A stretch of 64,000 nucleotides of DNA from Roseomonas alba (GTDB lineage: Bacteria > Pseudomonadota > Alphaproteobacteria > Acetobacterales > Acetobacteraceae): NCBI RefSeq assembly GCF_019430885.1, contig NZ_JAHYBZ010000003.1:372001-436000 (forward strand), given 5' to 3'. The translations under genes were made by a program, and so were the position numbers. Below, one piece after another: positions 51,460 through 59,955 of this stretch. The notes beneath the pieces were generated by a model. It had not been told where the DNA came from. It saw nothing but the letters and a program-made list of their open reading frames with translations, and searched no databases. Each line of letters starts with the position of its first letter. The first letter of the stretch is position 1.

Positions 51460-52106
51460 CCATGCCCGAAGCCCCCACCGACATCCGCTACGTCGCCAAG
51501 AACATGCGCCTCGACCTCCGGCTCATCGCGGAGATGATCCCGGCCGGCGCCAAGGTGCTCGATATCGGCTGCGGCGACGGCGCGCTGATCGAGCACCTGG
51601 CGCGCGAAAAGCAGGCCGATGCCCGGGGAATCGAGATCGACATGGCCGAGGTCGCCAAGGCCGTCTCCTCGGGCCTGGCGGTCATCCATGGCGATGCGGA
51701 CAACGACCTCGCCTTCTACCCGGATGGAGGCTTCGACTACGTCGTGCTCTCCCGCACGCTCCAGGCGGTGGAAAAGCCGCGGGAGGTGCTGCGCCAGATG
51801 CTGCGCATCGGGCGGCACGCCATCGTCTCCTTCCCGAATTTCGGCCATTGGCAGATGCGGTGGCGGCTGCTGACGCGCGGACGCATGCCCGATACCAACA
51901 CCTGGAACCGTCCCTGGTACGAGACGCCCAACATCCACCCCTGCACCATCCTGGACTTCATGGCGCTGTGCGAGATGGACGGCTATCGCGTGGAAAAATG
52001 GCTCGCGGTGGATGATCGCGGGCTGAAGGCGCCGTGGCGGCGTTGGGTGCGGCTCGCGAACCTGTTCGGCGAACAGGCGCTGTTCCAGCTCACCCGCGCG
52101 GGCTGA
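51456..52106 (+). CDS. metW: Methionine biosynthesis protein MetW
   Basis: A 216-residue methyltransferase-fold protein. [19 protein letters not shown] is the SAM-fold motif I, then [15 protein letters not shown] and [24 protein letters not shown]. The central [22 protein letters not shown] and [15 protein letters not shown] are MetW hallmarks. The metXW pair is conserved; MetW supports MetX activity. GTG 51456 overlaps the metX stop as GTGA; ATG 51462 is an alternative. Confidence 0.94.
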   Translation: MTMPEAPTDIRYVAKNMRLDLRLIAEMIPAGAKVLDIGCGDGALIEHLAREKQADARGIEIDMAEVAKAVSSGLAVIHGDADNDLAFYPDGGFDYVVLSRTLQAVEKPREVLRQMLRIGRHAIVSFPNFGHWQMRWRLLTRGRMPDTNTWNRPWYETPNIHPCTILDFMALCEMDGYRVEKWLAVDDRGLKAPWRRWVRLANLFGEQALFQLTRAG

Positions 52107-52165
52107 CGCGTCGCGTCACGACTGACACCGGGCCCGGCGGCGCCGCCGCGCCCCGGACGCCAGCT

Positions 52166-52390
52166 TCAGTGCAGGGGCACCAGCGGCATCGCCACCAGGG
52201 CCGTCGATCGCCGCGGCGCTGCCGTCATGCTGGAAGGCGAGAGGAGTGCCGCCGCCTGTGCCGCATGCTGCGCCGCTTCCGTCACGCCGAGCCTCCGACA
52301 CTCCGCCTCGACATAGGCCAGCATCATCAGGATGGCGCTCCTGTCGGTGCGCGCCTCATCGTGTTCAGATCCCGGGTTCACCGCATCCAT
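52166..52390 (-). CDS. Small hypothetical protein
   Basis: 74 residues from ATG 52390, with GAGAGACGG upstream. The core AILMMLAYVEAECRRLGVTEAAQHAAQAAALL is a plausible helical hairpin of a kind seen in short acetobacterial proteins, with a variable Ser- and Arg-containing tail. No function is recognised. It is convergent with metW. Confidence 0.5.
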   Translation of the reverse strand: MDAVNPGSEHDEARTDRSAILMMLAYVEAECRRLGVTEAAQHAAQAAALLSPSSMTAAPRRSTALVAMPLVPLH

Positions 52391-52895
52391 GACCGTCTCT
52401 CGATGCCCCGCCCACTGAGCACCATCGGGATTGTGAGGTGGGCGCAAGAGTCCTTTAACGCTGCGATGGCGGTAGCCGACAGGGCTGTAACGCAAGGAAG
52501 GGCAGCATTGACGCCGTTTTCACGGGTCTCTCGCGCTAGGGGTGAAATGCGTGCCGAAGCATTTACCTATAGGAAAATCTCGTAACACCGATATGTCGAG
52601 TTGTGGCGCACACATGCGACTCTCGTGAATTTTACGCGGCATTTCAGGACGGCTCGGCCGGCTTTGGGCGGCCGCTGGCCGATTCAGGCGGCGTGAGGCG
52701 GCCGCTACGCGGCATCTCGCCAGGCCTTGCCCCTGGCGTCAGTCATCGGGCTGGCGAAAGGTTCGGCGCCAGGGCCCGTCGGGTGGCCTGCGCACCATGA
52801 AGACCCTGATGCCGGCCCAGCCGAACCACCGCCGGTGCCGGAGTCCCCGGACAGGCACTCATACCAACGGCCCCTGCGAATGACCGATGCGGGCG
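52391..52895. other. Gene-free region, partly AT-richer than average
   Basis: No convincing gene in about 500 bp. From 52440 to 52640 the base composition is more AT-rich than its surroundings (for example TTTACCTATAGGAAAATCTC near 52561 and GTGAATTTTACGCGGC near 52627). TTGACG at about 52508 could be a -35 box. From 52660 there are two copies of GGCGGCCGCT. It might hold a small RNA or a promoter, but no terminator with a T-run was found. Confidence 0.35.
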
Positions 52896-52899
52896 GAAT

Positions 52900-53185
52900 T
52901 GGTGGGGCGCCGCCCCTCCACACCACCCCGCCATCGGGTTCCCATCGACGTTGCTGCGCAACGCCGATAGGTGCCCCTGGTGCTTGGAGCACTGAGAACG
53001 CAATCCGTCGGCGCCAGGCGCCGGGTTCAGGCTGCCCCCTCCAGGCGCCTATCGTGCGCAAGAGCGGGTTTCGGCACCGTGTTCTGGCAGCGGCGCGCGA
53101 TACCAGGTTGAGGTTTGCAAAGGCCCTTCGGCCTTTGCTGGGGTGAGTCCGAGAGGGGCAAAGCCCCTCTCGGTTCCACAGGTCA
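52900..53185. repeat. Mosaic palindromic repeat block R10
   Basis: Modules in order: GGGGCGCCGCCCCTCC, ACCACCCCGCCA, CCATCGACGTTGCTGCGCAACG, TGCTTGGAGCACTGAGAACGCA, GTGCGCAAGAGCGGGTTTCGG, GTTTGCAAAGGCCCTTCGGCC and GAGAGGGGCAAAGCCCCTCTC. This is one of the most complete single units and a good type copy. It is followed within about 25 bp by the second hairpin repeat. Confidence 0.78.
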
Positions 53186-53207
53186 GGCAATGGGCCCGCC
53201 GGCATCA

Positions 53208-53338
53208 TATCGTCGAGCCTTGCCGGTGACGTTTTCAGCGACAGGGCGCGGCGCTATGGCGCGCGGGGTTGGCGGGGCGGCCGCGCGTGAAACCGAAACT
53301 CGGATACCCAGCCAGCCGTAGGGCTGGCCAGTATCAGA
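53208..53338. repeat. Dispersed hairpin repeat, copy 2
   Basis: Diverged copy of the element at 113-234. Shared blocks are CGAGCCTTGCCGGTGAC (53216 on), GGGGCGGCCGCGCG and the terminal GGATACCCAGCCAGCC / GGCTGGCCAGTATCAG hairpin. The TCA at 53334-53336 is the stop codon of the DUF2125 gene on the minus strand, so the element encodes or replaced that gene's end. Confidence 0.7.
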
Positions 53339-54422
53339 GGATGCGGGGCGTGGTTCTCGGCCAGGCGACGCGCGGCACGCGCAGCAACGGGATGCGCGCC
53401 AGCGACAAAGTGCCGCGCTCCAGCGTGACGGGCACGTCAACCTGCGGCGCGCCGCCGCCTTCCGGCACACGGGTCAGCAGGGCCAGCATGGCCAGTGCGC
53501 CGGTCGCCGCACGCGGATCGATCATGCGTGCCGCGGCCGCGGCACCGACCGCTTCCGCCGGACGTTCCAGCACGAGCCTTCCGTCGCCCTCTGGCTGCAG
53601 CCCGTCATCGAGGTGCAGCGTCATCCGCAACGCCCCGATCAGCGGCCCCCAGCGCAGCGCCACATCCTGCAGTTCGAGACGCCCGCCGGCATCGCGCCAG
53701 GCCTCCGCCCGTTCGACCGCCGTCATCGGAATGGGCGAAGGCGGCGGGCCGGTCAGTACGGCGTCAGCAGTGGCGGATTCGATGGTCCGGCCGAAGGGGT
53801 GGGCTGCCTGGCCGGGCGGTAGGACGATATGCGACGCCGTCAGGTGGAGAGTCAGCCCAGCCTCCATGCCGCTGCCGCCCGGTGAGATCACGGCGAGGAT
53901 CCGCGCGGCGCTGACTGGACCTTCGGGACCGCTCGCCTGCAGCCCTTCCAGCAGGAATTCCGTTGGCCGCGCCGGCGGCACGGGGTCGAGCGGCAGCAGA
54001 ATGCGCAGGCGCTCCGCCGTATAGGGAAGGAGCAGCGCCCCACTGGTCAGGCGCTGCGGGCCTTCCGCGGTGATGCTGAGCCGCTCGACATGGGGCGGCG
54101 CGATGGTCAGGGCGATCCGCCCCGCCTGCCAGGTGAAGCCTTGCGGCAGCGCGGCGGTCGAACCGGCGAGGCGGAATTCCGGTACGGTGAGCCGAGCGGC
54201 AAAGGGCCAGCCCGCGCGCTCCGGCAGGGCGTGCTCCACCTCCCATCCCCGGGCGCGCTGCTGCGTCACCCAGTCGGAGAATCCGACGGTCAGCGCCCCG
54301 GTCAGCCAGAGCCAGACGAAGGTGTGCCCCGCCCCGGCCAGCACACCGAGGCCGAACAGCGTCATCACCACACCGCGCAGCGCGCGGCGGCCACCAGGCC
54401 GTCCCGGCATCTTGGCGCTCAT
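53334..54422 (-). CDS. DUF2125 domain-containing protein
   Basis: A 362-residue protein with one N-terminal membrane anchor (VVMTLFGLGVLAGAGHTFVWLWL). The exported part has SDWVTQQRARGWEVEHALPERAGWPFAARLTVPEFRL, a DUF2125 hallmark, then long beta repeats. The family is alphaproteobacterial and envelope-located, with unknown function. ATG 54422 is chosen; 54410 and a later Met are alternatives. The stop codon lies in the hairpin repeat. Confidence 0.8.
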   Translation of the reverse strand: MSAKMPGRPGGRRALRGVVMTLFGLGVLAGAGHTFVWLWLTGALTVGFSDWVTQQRARGWEVEHALPERAGWPFAARLTVPEFRLAGSTAALPQGFTWQAGRIALTIAPPHVERLSITAEGPQRLTSGALLLPYTAERLRILLPLDPVPPARPTEFLLEGLQASGPEGPVSAARILAVISPGGSGMEAGLTLHLTASHIVLPPGQAAHPFGRTIESATADAVLTGPPPSPIPMTAVERAEAWRDAGGRLELQDVALRWGPLIGALRMTLHLDDGLQPEGDGRLVLERPAEAVGAAAAARMIDPRAATGALAMLALLTRVPEGGGAPQVDVPVTLERGTLSLARIPLLRVPRVAWPRTTPRIL

Positions 54423-54487
54423 CACGACGGGCGGTATAGCGCCGCGCCCGCGGCGAGGCGACCTCACCGCGGCCTGGACGGGCCGGA

Positions 54488-55057
54488 ATGCAGGACGACG
54501 CGACGCGGAACTGCCTGGAGGCGGACGGGCATCTCTATGTCTTCGCCTATGGATCGCTGATCTGGCGACCGGGTTTCGCCCATGTCGCGGCGCATCCGGC
54601 GCTGCTGCGCGGCTTCCATCGCCGCTTTTGCCTGTGGTCGCACCATTATCGCGGCACGCCGGAACGGCCGGGGCTGGTGCTGGGCCTCGACCGAGGCGGG
54701 GCCTGCCGTGGGCTCGCCTATGCGGTGGCGGGGGCAGATGCTGCGGCGGTGCTCGCCTACCTTGACGAGCGGGAACTGCCGGACGGGTTCGAGCAGGTCT
54801 ATCACCGCCGCATCCTGCCCCTGCGGCTGCTGGGTTCGGGGCGGGTGGTGCGCGCGGTGACCTATGTCGCGAACCGGGACTGCCGGATGTATTGCGGCCG
54901 GCTGGCGCCGGAACGCGCAGCGGCAGTGATCGCGGCCGGGCAGGGCAAGACCGGCACCAACCGCGACTACCTGCTGAACACTGTCCAGCATTTGAAACAG
55001 ATGGGCGTGCAGGACGCCGGGCTCGATCGGATCGCGGGGCTGCTCCCGCTCGGCTGA
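54488..55057 (+). CDS. ChaC-family gamma-glutamylcyclotransferase
   Basis: A 189-residue enzyme. YVFAYGSLIWRPGF is the substrate-binding loop, and LDERELPDGFEQVYHRRILPL holds the catalytic Glu (ERE). It cleaves glutathione to 5-oxoproline and Cys-Gly in the cytoplasm. It is divergent from the DUF2125 gene, 65 bp away. With two GSTs elsewhere in the window this implies active glutathione metabolism, but the genes are not linked in an operon. Confidence 0.9.
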   Translation: MQDDATRNCLEADGHLYVFAYGSLIWRPGFAHVAAHPALLRGFHRRFCLWSHHYRGTPERPGLVLGLDRGGACRGLAYAVAGADAAAVLAYLDERELPDGFEQVYHRRILPLRLLGSGRVVRAVTYVANRDCRMYCGRLAPERAAAVIAAGQGKTGTNRDYLLNTVQHLKQMGVQDAGLDRIAGLLPLG

Positions 55058-55461
55058 TGGTTGTCGGAGGAGCCGAGGCTCCTCCCGCCGGTCACAGGGT
55101 CGGTGTGCGCGCCTTGGTCCGGCGCCGTTGCTTGGGCTGCGCCACGGGCAGGCGCACGGGCGCTGCCGCCGGCACCGGCTGGGGAGGGGTTGTCGGCGCG
55201 GCGGCGCGCGCGGCCAGCAGCACGTCCGGCATGCGGAGGAGCGCGGTGCGCATCAGGAGGTCGCGGCGAATGGACATGCAGTCGGGTCCCAAGGGCGATT
55301 CGTGGTCTCTAATCTGTTCAGCAGGCGATCGGCGGCAAATGAAGGTCTTCACCACGGCGGATCCGTGACATTGCTCACGGGCACCATCGCGAGGGGCGCC
55401 CCACTACACGGGACCACCGCCAGATGGCACCGCAATCCGTGCATTCCACCCCTGCGCGCCG
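55058..55461. other. 404-bp gap with a doubtful small ORF
   Basis: Between ChaC and the DUF2459 gene. The only frame of note is on the minus strand (stop 55092, possible ATG 55277 or 55355), giving a Pro/Ala-rich basic peptide with LPVAQPKQRRRTKARTPTL at its end. It has no ribosome site and no family match, so it is not called a gene. No repeat modules were recognised here. Confidence 0.35.
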
Positions 55462-56064
55462 TCAGCCCTGCCGAAGGAGTTCGCGCCGCAAGGCGGCCAT
55501 GGTTACGCCACGAAGACGAATTCCGGCGGCCGGGACCGGCAGGCCGGCCGTGGCGAGGGCCTGCAACACCCAGGTGTTGCAGGTGAAGTCGGGGCTGTAG
55601 CGCAGTCGCGAGCGCAGCAGCGTCCAGCCCCCGCCGGGCTGAACGATGAGCGGCTCGGTGAGTTGGTCGGCCACGAAGGCGGCGATGGCGGCCTGGCCGC
55701 CGGATGGCAGGCGCAGGGTCACCGCTTCCTCCGACCCGGGCGGCAACGGGCCGGCCAGGGCGCGGATCGAGACCACGGCGGGCCCGCCGGACAAGGCGGA
55801 GAGCGCCTCGGCCGAGCCGGGACGGTCCGCCCGCATCCAGGATTCGAGCCCGAAGCCCAGGCCGAAGGCGTCGGCCATCGGCGCCGCCGGGACCAGGGGC
55901 GCGAGCGGCCCCGCAGACAGGGTGTTCGCAGCCAGGCAGAGGTCGGTGTGCCAGGATTCGGCCGAGACCGTCACGCTCTCGCCCGAAAGGGGAACGGGTG
56001 CCGGCTCGGGGGTCGTGCAGGCCCCGACCAGCCCGGCGGCGAGAAGGGCGCGGCGTGACGGCAC
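55462..56064 (-). CDS. DUF2459 (TIGR02117-type) lipoprotein
   Basis: A 200-residue lipoprotein: MPSRRALLAAGLVGACTT has a lipobox ending at Cys16. The mature part has SAESWHTDLCLAANTL, which matches the WHT motif of the family, FGLGFGLESWMRADRPGS, and near the C terminus SPDFTCNTWVLQALATAGLPV with the conserved C.TW. These proteins resemble NlpC/papain-like folds and often sit near urease genes, which are not here. Function unknown. Confidence 0.75.
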   Translation of the reverse strand: MPSRRALLAAGLVGACTTPEPAPVPLSGESVTVSAESWHTDLCLAANTLSAGPLAPLVPAAPMADAFGLGFGLESWMRADRPGSAEALSALSGGPAVVSIRALAGPLPPGSEEAVTLRLPSGGQAAIAAFVADQLTEPLIVQPGGGWTLLRSRLRYSPDFTCNTWVLQALATAGLPVPAAGIRLRGVTMAALRRELLRQG

Positions 56065-56108
56065 GACGCATGCTCATCGCGCTCCCGCCGCCTGTCCAGG
56101 CCGGGCTC

Positions 56109-57092
56109 CTACTCCGACCGCGCGCCGGTGCGGCGCACCAGGGCGGGCCAGCGTTCGGCCTCGGCCCGGACCAGGGCCGCGAAGCGTTCCGGACCATGGC
56201 CCGTCACGGTGAAGCCCTGGCGGGCCAGGTCGTCCGACACCTCCGGCAGGGCGAGGATGCCGGCGAGCTCAGACGCCAGCCGGGCAATCGCCGCCGGCGG
56301 CGTGCCGGCCGGGGCCAGGATGCCCTGCCAGGTGACGACGTCGAAGCCGGGCAGCGCCGCCTCGGCGATGGTCTGGACGTCGGGCAGGGCCGGGGCGCGC
56401 TCGGCGCCGGTCACGGCCAGGGCGCGCAGGCGGCCTTCGCGGATGTGCTCGATGGCGGCGGGCAGGGTGACGAACAGAGCCTCGACATGGCCTGCCACCA
56501 GGTCGACCACGGCCGGGCCGCCGCCGCGATAGGGGACATGGACGAAGCGCAGCTCCGTCTCCTCGGCGAAGAGCGCACCGGCGAGGTGCCCGATCGAGCC
56601 ATTGCCCTGCGAGGCCAGGGTCAGCGTCCCATCCGCCTCCCGCGCCCAGGCGATGAAGCGGGTGAGGTCGGTGGCCGGCGAGCGCGGATTGACGACCAGC
56701 ACCTGGGGGGCGCGCACCGCCTCGATCACCGGGGTGAAGTCGCGCACCGGGTCGAAGCCGACGCGCGGGTAGAGCGCCGGGTTGATGGTCAGCGGATCGG
56801 ACCCGACTAGCAGCGTCAGCCCGTCCGGCCGGGCACGGGCGACGAGTTCGAAGGCCAGGTTGCTGCCCGCACCCGGATGGTTCTCGGCCACCACCGGCTG
56901 GCCGAGCCGCGGCATGAGCTGCCGCGCCAGGATGCGGCCGAGGATGTCGAGGCTGCCGCCCGGGGCGACGGGAATGACGATGCGCAGCGGGCGGTCCGGC
57001 GCCCAGGCCGCTGACTGCGCCCCGGCGGCACGGGGCAGCGCGGCGGCAGCGCCGAGCAGAAGGGATCGGAGGAGGATGTCGCGGCGGGTCAT
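56109..57092 (-). CDS. Bug/TctC family binding protein
   Basis: A fourth Bug protein, 327 residues. Leader TRRDILLRSLLLGAAAALPRAAGAQ, then RPLRIVIPVAPGGSLDILGR, VVAENHPGAGSNLAFELVARARPDGLTLL, LASQGNGSIGHLAGALF and VPYRGGGPAVVDLVAG. ATG 57092 is family-consistent. It is divergent from an Lrp-type regulator gene 110 bp away, which is a likely regulator. The intergenic region is AT-rich (GCAAGCAAAAGATTTTTC). Ligand unknown, possibly an amino acid derivative given the neighbour. Confidence 0.9.
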   Translation of the reverse strand: MTRRDILLRSLLLGAAAALPRAAGAQSAAWAPDRPLRIVIPVAPGGSLDILGRILARQLMPRLGQPVVAENHPGAGSNLAFELVARARPDGLTLLVGSDPLTINPALYPRVGFDPVRDFTPVIEAVRAPQVLVVNPRSPATDLTRFIAWAREADGTLTLASQGNGSIGHLAGALFAEETELRFVHVPYRGGGPAVVDLVAGHVEALFVTLPAAIEHIREGRLRALAVTGAERAPALPDVQTIAEAALPGFDVVTWQGILAPAGTPPAAIARLASELAGILALPEVSDDLARQGFTVTGHGPERFAALVRAEAERWPALVRRTGARSE

Positions 57093-57202
57093 CGCAGGGC
57101 TTTCGGCGAGTTGTTGGAATATGGTTCTCCAAGACCGCCGAAATCTTGCAAGCAAAAGATTTTTCTACTACCTCACCCGTCACGACAGCCAAGGACTTGC
57201 CC

Positions 57203-57673
57203 GTGAGCCGCAGTTTCGAGCCCGACGCCACTGACCGCGCGATCCTGCGCCTGATCCAGAAGGACGCCGCGCTGTCCCTGGCCGATATCGCGAAGGAGGT
57301 GGGGCTGACGCCGACCCCCTGCTGGAAGCGCATCCGCAAGATGGAGCAGGAGGGCGTGATCACCGGCCGGGTGGTGCTGTTGGACCCGGAGAAGGTCGGG
57401 CTCGGCGTCTCGGTCTTCGTGGCGATCGAGACTGGGGACCATTCGGCGCCCTGGATCGAATCCTTCGCCACCACTGTCGGCAAGATGCCGGAGATCGTGG
57501 AGTGCTGGCGGCTCGGCGGCGATGTGGACTACCTGCTGCGCGTTGTCGTGCCGGACATGCAGGCCTTCGATTCCTTCTACCGCCGGCTGACTGCGCAGGT
57601 GCCGGCGCTGCGCAAGGTCACCTCGCGCTTTGCGATGGAGCGGGTGAAGAGCACGACGGCACTGCCGATCTGA
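57203..57673 (+). CDS. Lrp/AsnC family transcriptional regulator
   Basis: A 156-residue regulator. HTH: ATDRAILRLIQKDAALSLADIAKEVGLTPTPCWKRIRKMEQEGVI. The RAM/AsnC effector domain follows: VFVAIETGDHSAPWIESF and VVECW-like EIVECWRLGGDVDYLLRVVVPDMQAFD. GTG 57203 with AAGGA upstream matches the usual length; a TTG at 57146 would add 19 residues. Such regulators sense amino acids and often control a divergent gene, here the Bug protein. Confidence 0.9.
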   Translation: MSRSFEPDATDRAILRLIQKDAALSLADIAKEVGLTPTPCWKRIRKMEQEGVITGRVVLLDPEKVGLGVSVFVAIETGDHSAPWIESFATTVGKMPEIVECWRLGGDVDYLLRVVVPDMQAFDSFYRRLTAQVPALRKVTSRFAMERVKSTTALPI

Positions 57674-57684
57674 CGGCGCCACAG

Positions 57685-57815
57685 GCCGGGCGAAGGGGGA
57701 GCTTTGGTCTGCATCGCCCTGTCAGCGGCGCACAGTGCCGGGTGGCGGTTTCCAAGGGCCGTGCGGCCTTTGGTGGGGTGGGCTGGAGGGGCGAAGCCCC
57801 TCCAATTCCCCAACG
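57685..57815. repeat. Mosaic palindromic repeat, partial copy R11
   Basis: Contains GCGGCGCACAGTGCCGGGTGG, GGTTTCCAAGGGCCGTGCGGC, CTTTGGTGGGGTGGG and GGAGGGGCGAAGCCCCTCC. This matches the second half of R1 closely. It lies between the convergent Lrp and glycosyltransferase genes. Confidence 0.7.
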
Positions 57816-57855
57816 GAAGTCCCTTGAACTCCCGGGGCGAACGCCTCTACCCGGA

Positions 57856-58932
57856 TCAGACCGCCAGCGCCCGCCCGGGCACCGGCACCAATGCCGCGCG
57901 GAACTGCGCCGCGCAGGCGTCCCAGGACCAGCCTTCCGCGTGGCTGCGGCAGGCGGCGCGGTCGCCGTCCAGGGCCGTCATGCAGGCCGCGCGCAGGTCT
58001 TCGTCCAGTGCGCCGACCCGCGGGTCGGTGATCACGTCGCGTGGCCCCGTCACTGGGAAGGCCGCGACCGGCGTGCCGGAGGCCAGCGCTTCGAGCAGCA
58101 CGAGTCCGAAGGTGTCGGTGCGGGATGGGAAGACGAAGACATCCGCACCGGCATAGGACCGCGCCAGCACGCCATTGTCGCGATAGCCGGTGAAATGCGC
58201 CTTCGGGAAACGACGCATCAGGCCTTCCCGCGCCGGGCCTTCGCCGACCACCACCTTGGTGCCCGGCAGATCGAGGGAGAGGAAGGCCTCGATGTTCTTC
58301 TCCACCGCCACGCGGCCGGCATAGAGGAAGATCGGGCGCTCCAGGCCCTCCCATGGCTCGCGCGGTTCGGGGCGGAAGCGCTGCAGGTCTACGCCGCGTG
58401 TCCAGGCGCGGATCTTGGTGAAGCCGCGCCGGCCGAGTTCCTCGCGCAGGGATTGCGTCGCGGCGAAGGTGCCGGCGCCGGCCTCGTGGAAGCGCCGCAT
58501 CATCGCCCAGGACCAGGACAGCGGGATGCTCGTGCGCGCATGCAGGTATTCGGGGAAGCGCGTGTGAAAGGCGGTGGTGAAGGGCCAACCGCGCTTGCGG
58601 CAGATGCCGCGCATGGCCCAGCCGAGCGGCCCTTCCGTCGCGATGTGCACCGCGTCGGGCTGGAAGGCGTCGGCCAACTGCATCAGCTTGCGCCTGGGCG
58701 CGATGGCCAGCCGGATCTCGGCATAGCCCGGCATGGGGATGTTGGTGAAACGGTCGGGGCCGATGACCTCCACCGTGTCGCCGCCGGCGCGCAGATGGTC
58801 CACCACGATGGACAGCGTGCGCACCACGCCGTTCACCTGCGGGAACCAGGCATCGGAGATCAGCAGGATGCGCAGCGGCGCGGCATGCGCGCCGAGGCTG
58901 TCCGCGGCCTGTGCCGCGCCGAGACCGTCCAT
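57856..58932 (-). CDS. Glycosyltransferase family 4 protein (MgtA/SqdX-like)
   Basis: A 358-residue GT-B enzyme. ILLISDAWFPQVNGVVRTLSIVVDHLRAGG near the N terminus is typical of lipid glycosyltransferases such as SqdX and mannosyl- or digalactosyl-diacylglycerol enzymes. AFHTRFPEYLHAR, FLYAGRVAVEKNIEAFLSL, VVVGEGPAREGLMRRFP and FVFPSRTDTFGLVLLEALASGTPVAAFP follow. The start is ATG 58932, 7 bp after the LpxH-like gene, so both form one operon. A membrane glycolipid is a likely product. Confidence 0.88.
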   Translation of the reverse strand: MDGLGAAQAADSLGAHAAPLRILLISDAWFPQVNGVVRTLSIVVDHLRAGGDTVEVIGPDRFTNIPMPGYAEIRLAIAPRRKLMQLADAFQPDAVHIATEGPLGWAMRGICRKRGWPFTTAFHTRFPEYLHARTSIPLSWSWAMMRRFHEAGAGTFAATQSLREELGRRGFTKIRAWTRGVDLQRFRPEPREPWEGLERPIFLYAGRVAVEKNIEAFLSLDLPGTKVVVGEGPAREGLMRRFPKAHFTGYRDNGVLARSYAGADVFVFPSRTDTFGLVLLEALASGTPVAAFPVTGPRDVITDPRVGALDEDLRAACMTALDGDRAACRSHAEGWSWDACAAQFRAALVPVPGRALAV

Positions 58933-58939
58933 CACCTGC

Positions 58940-59743
58940 TCAGGCCGCAGGAACCGCTGCGCGGCGCGGGGCGCGGGCGAAGGACAGGCGGTTCTCCTGC
59001 ACCCAGTCCACCAGTTCGAACCGCCCATCGGCGTGTTCGACGAGGGCCGTGCAGGATTCCACCCAGTCGCCGTCGTTCATGTAGAGCACGCCCTGCACGG
59101 TGCGCATCTCGGCGTGGTGGATATGGCCGCAGATCACGCCGTCCATGCCGCGACGCTTTGCCTCGGTGGCCAGCGCGCTCTCGAAGCGGTCGATGGCCTT
59201 CACCGCTTCCTTGACCTGGCGCTTCAGCCACTGGGACAGCGACCAGTAGGGATAGCCGAAACGGCGCCGCGCCGCGTTGAACCAGCGGTTCAGCACCAGT
59301 GCCCAGTCATAGGCCCAGTCGCCCAGATGGGCGAGGACCTTGGCGTAGCGGATCACGCCGTCGAACTCGTCGCCATGGATGACGAGGAAGCGGCGGCCGT
59401 CGGCGGTGGTGTGCTCGGCCTCGCGCACCAGCTTCACCCCGGCGATCTCGAGGCCCAGCCAGTCGCGGAACAGCTCGTCATGGTTGCCGGGGATGTAGAT
59501 CACCTCGGTGCCATGGCGGGCCATGCGCAAGATCAGGCGGATGACCTCGTCATGGTCGGCGTCCCAGTACCAGGACTTGCGGAGCCGCCATCCATCGACG
59601 ATGTCGCCGACCAGGTAGAGGCGCTCGCATTCGACCTTCTTGAGGAAGTCCTTCAGGAAATCGCTGCGGCAGCCGCGGGTCCCCATATGGACGTCCGACA
59701 GGAAGATGCTGCGGTAGCGGCGTCGCGGATTGGCGTCATGCAT
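58940..59743 (-). CDS. UDP-2,3-diacylglucosamine diphosphatase-like metallophosphoesterase
   Basis: A 267-residue LpxH-family hydrolase. Motifs: IFLSDVHMGTRGCRSDFLKDFL, LYLVGDIVDGWRL, YIPGNHDE, LVIHGDEFDGVI and GVICGHIHHAEMRTV. These are the dinuclear metal ligands. True LpxH acts in lipid A synthesis; many Alphaproteobacteria use LpxI and keep LpxH-like proteins beside a glycosyltransferase, as here. It is the first gene of the pair and divergent from a lipid kinase gene 212 bp away. Confidence 0.87.
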   Translation of the reverse strand: MHDANPRRRYRSIFLSDVHMGTRGCRSDFLKDFLKKVECERLYLVGDIVDGWRLRKSWYWDADHDEVIRLILRMARHGTEVIYIPGNHDELFRDWLGLEIAGVKLVREAEHTTADGRRFLVIHGDEFDGVIRYAKVLAHLGDWAYDWALVLNRWFNAARRRFGYPYWSLSQWLKRQVKEAVKAIDRFESALATEAKRRGMDGVICGHIHHAEMRTVQGVLYMNDGDWVESCTALVEHADGRFELVDWVQENRLSFARAPRRAAVPAA

Positions 59744-59955
59744 CCGTCACGATCTCCGGATCGTCGCCGAATCGGATCGTGCAAACCACCGGCGACGTGC
59801 TTGCAGATGGACGGGCGGATACCGTGCCGCGCCAGGGTCGCGCGTGAATCTTGGATGAAGCATGCAACGGAAACCGCGGAAGTCGCGCCATGTCATGCAG
59901 TAGTCTTCGAAACGACGCCGTCTCGTCACTGTCACGCTGCCAGAAGCCCTGCCCC

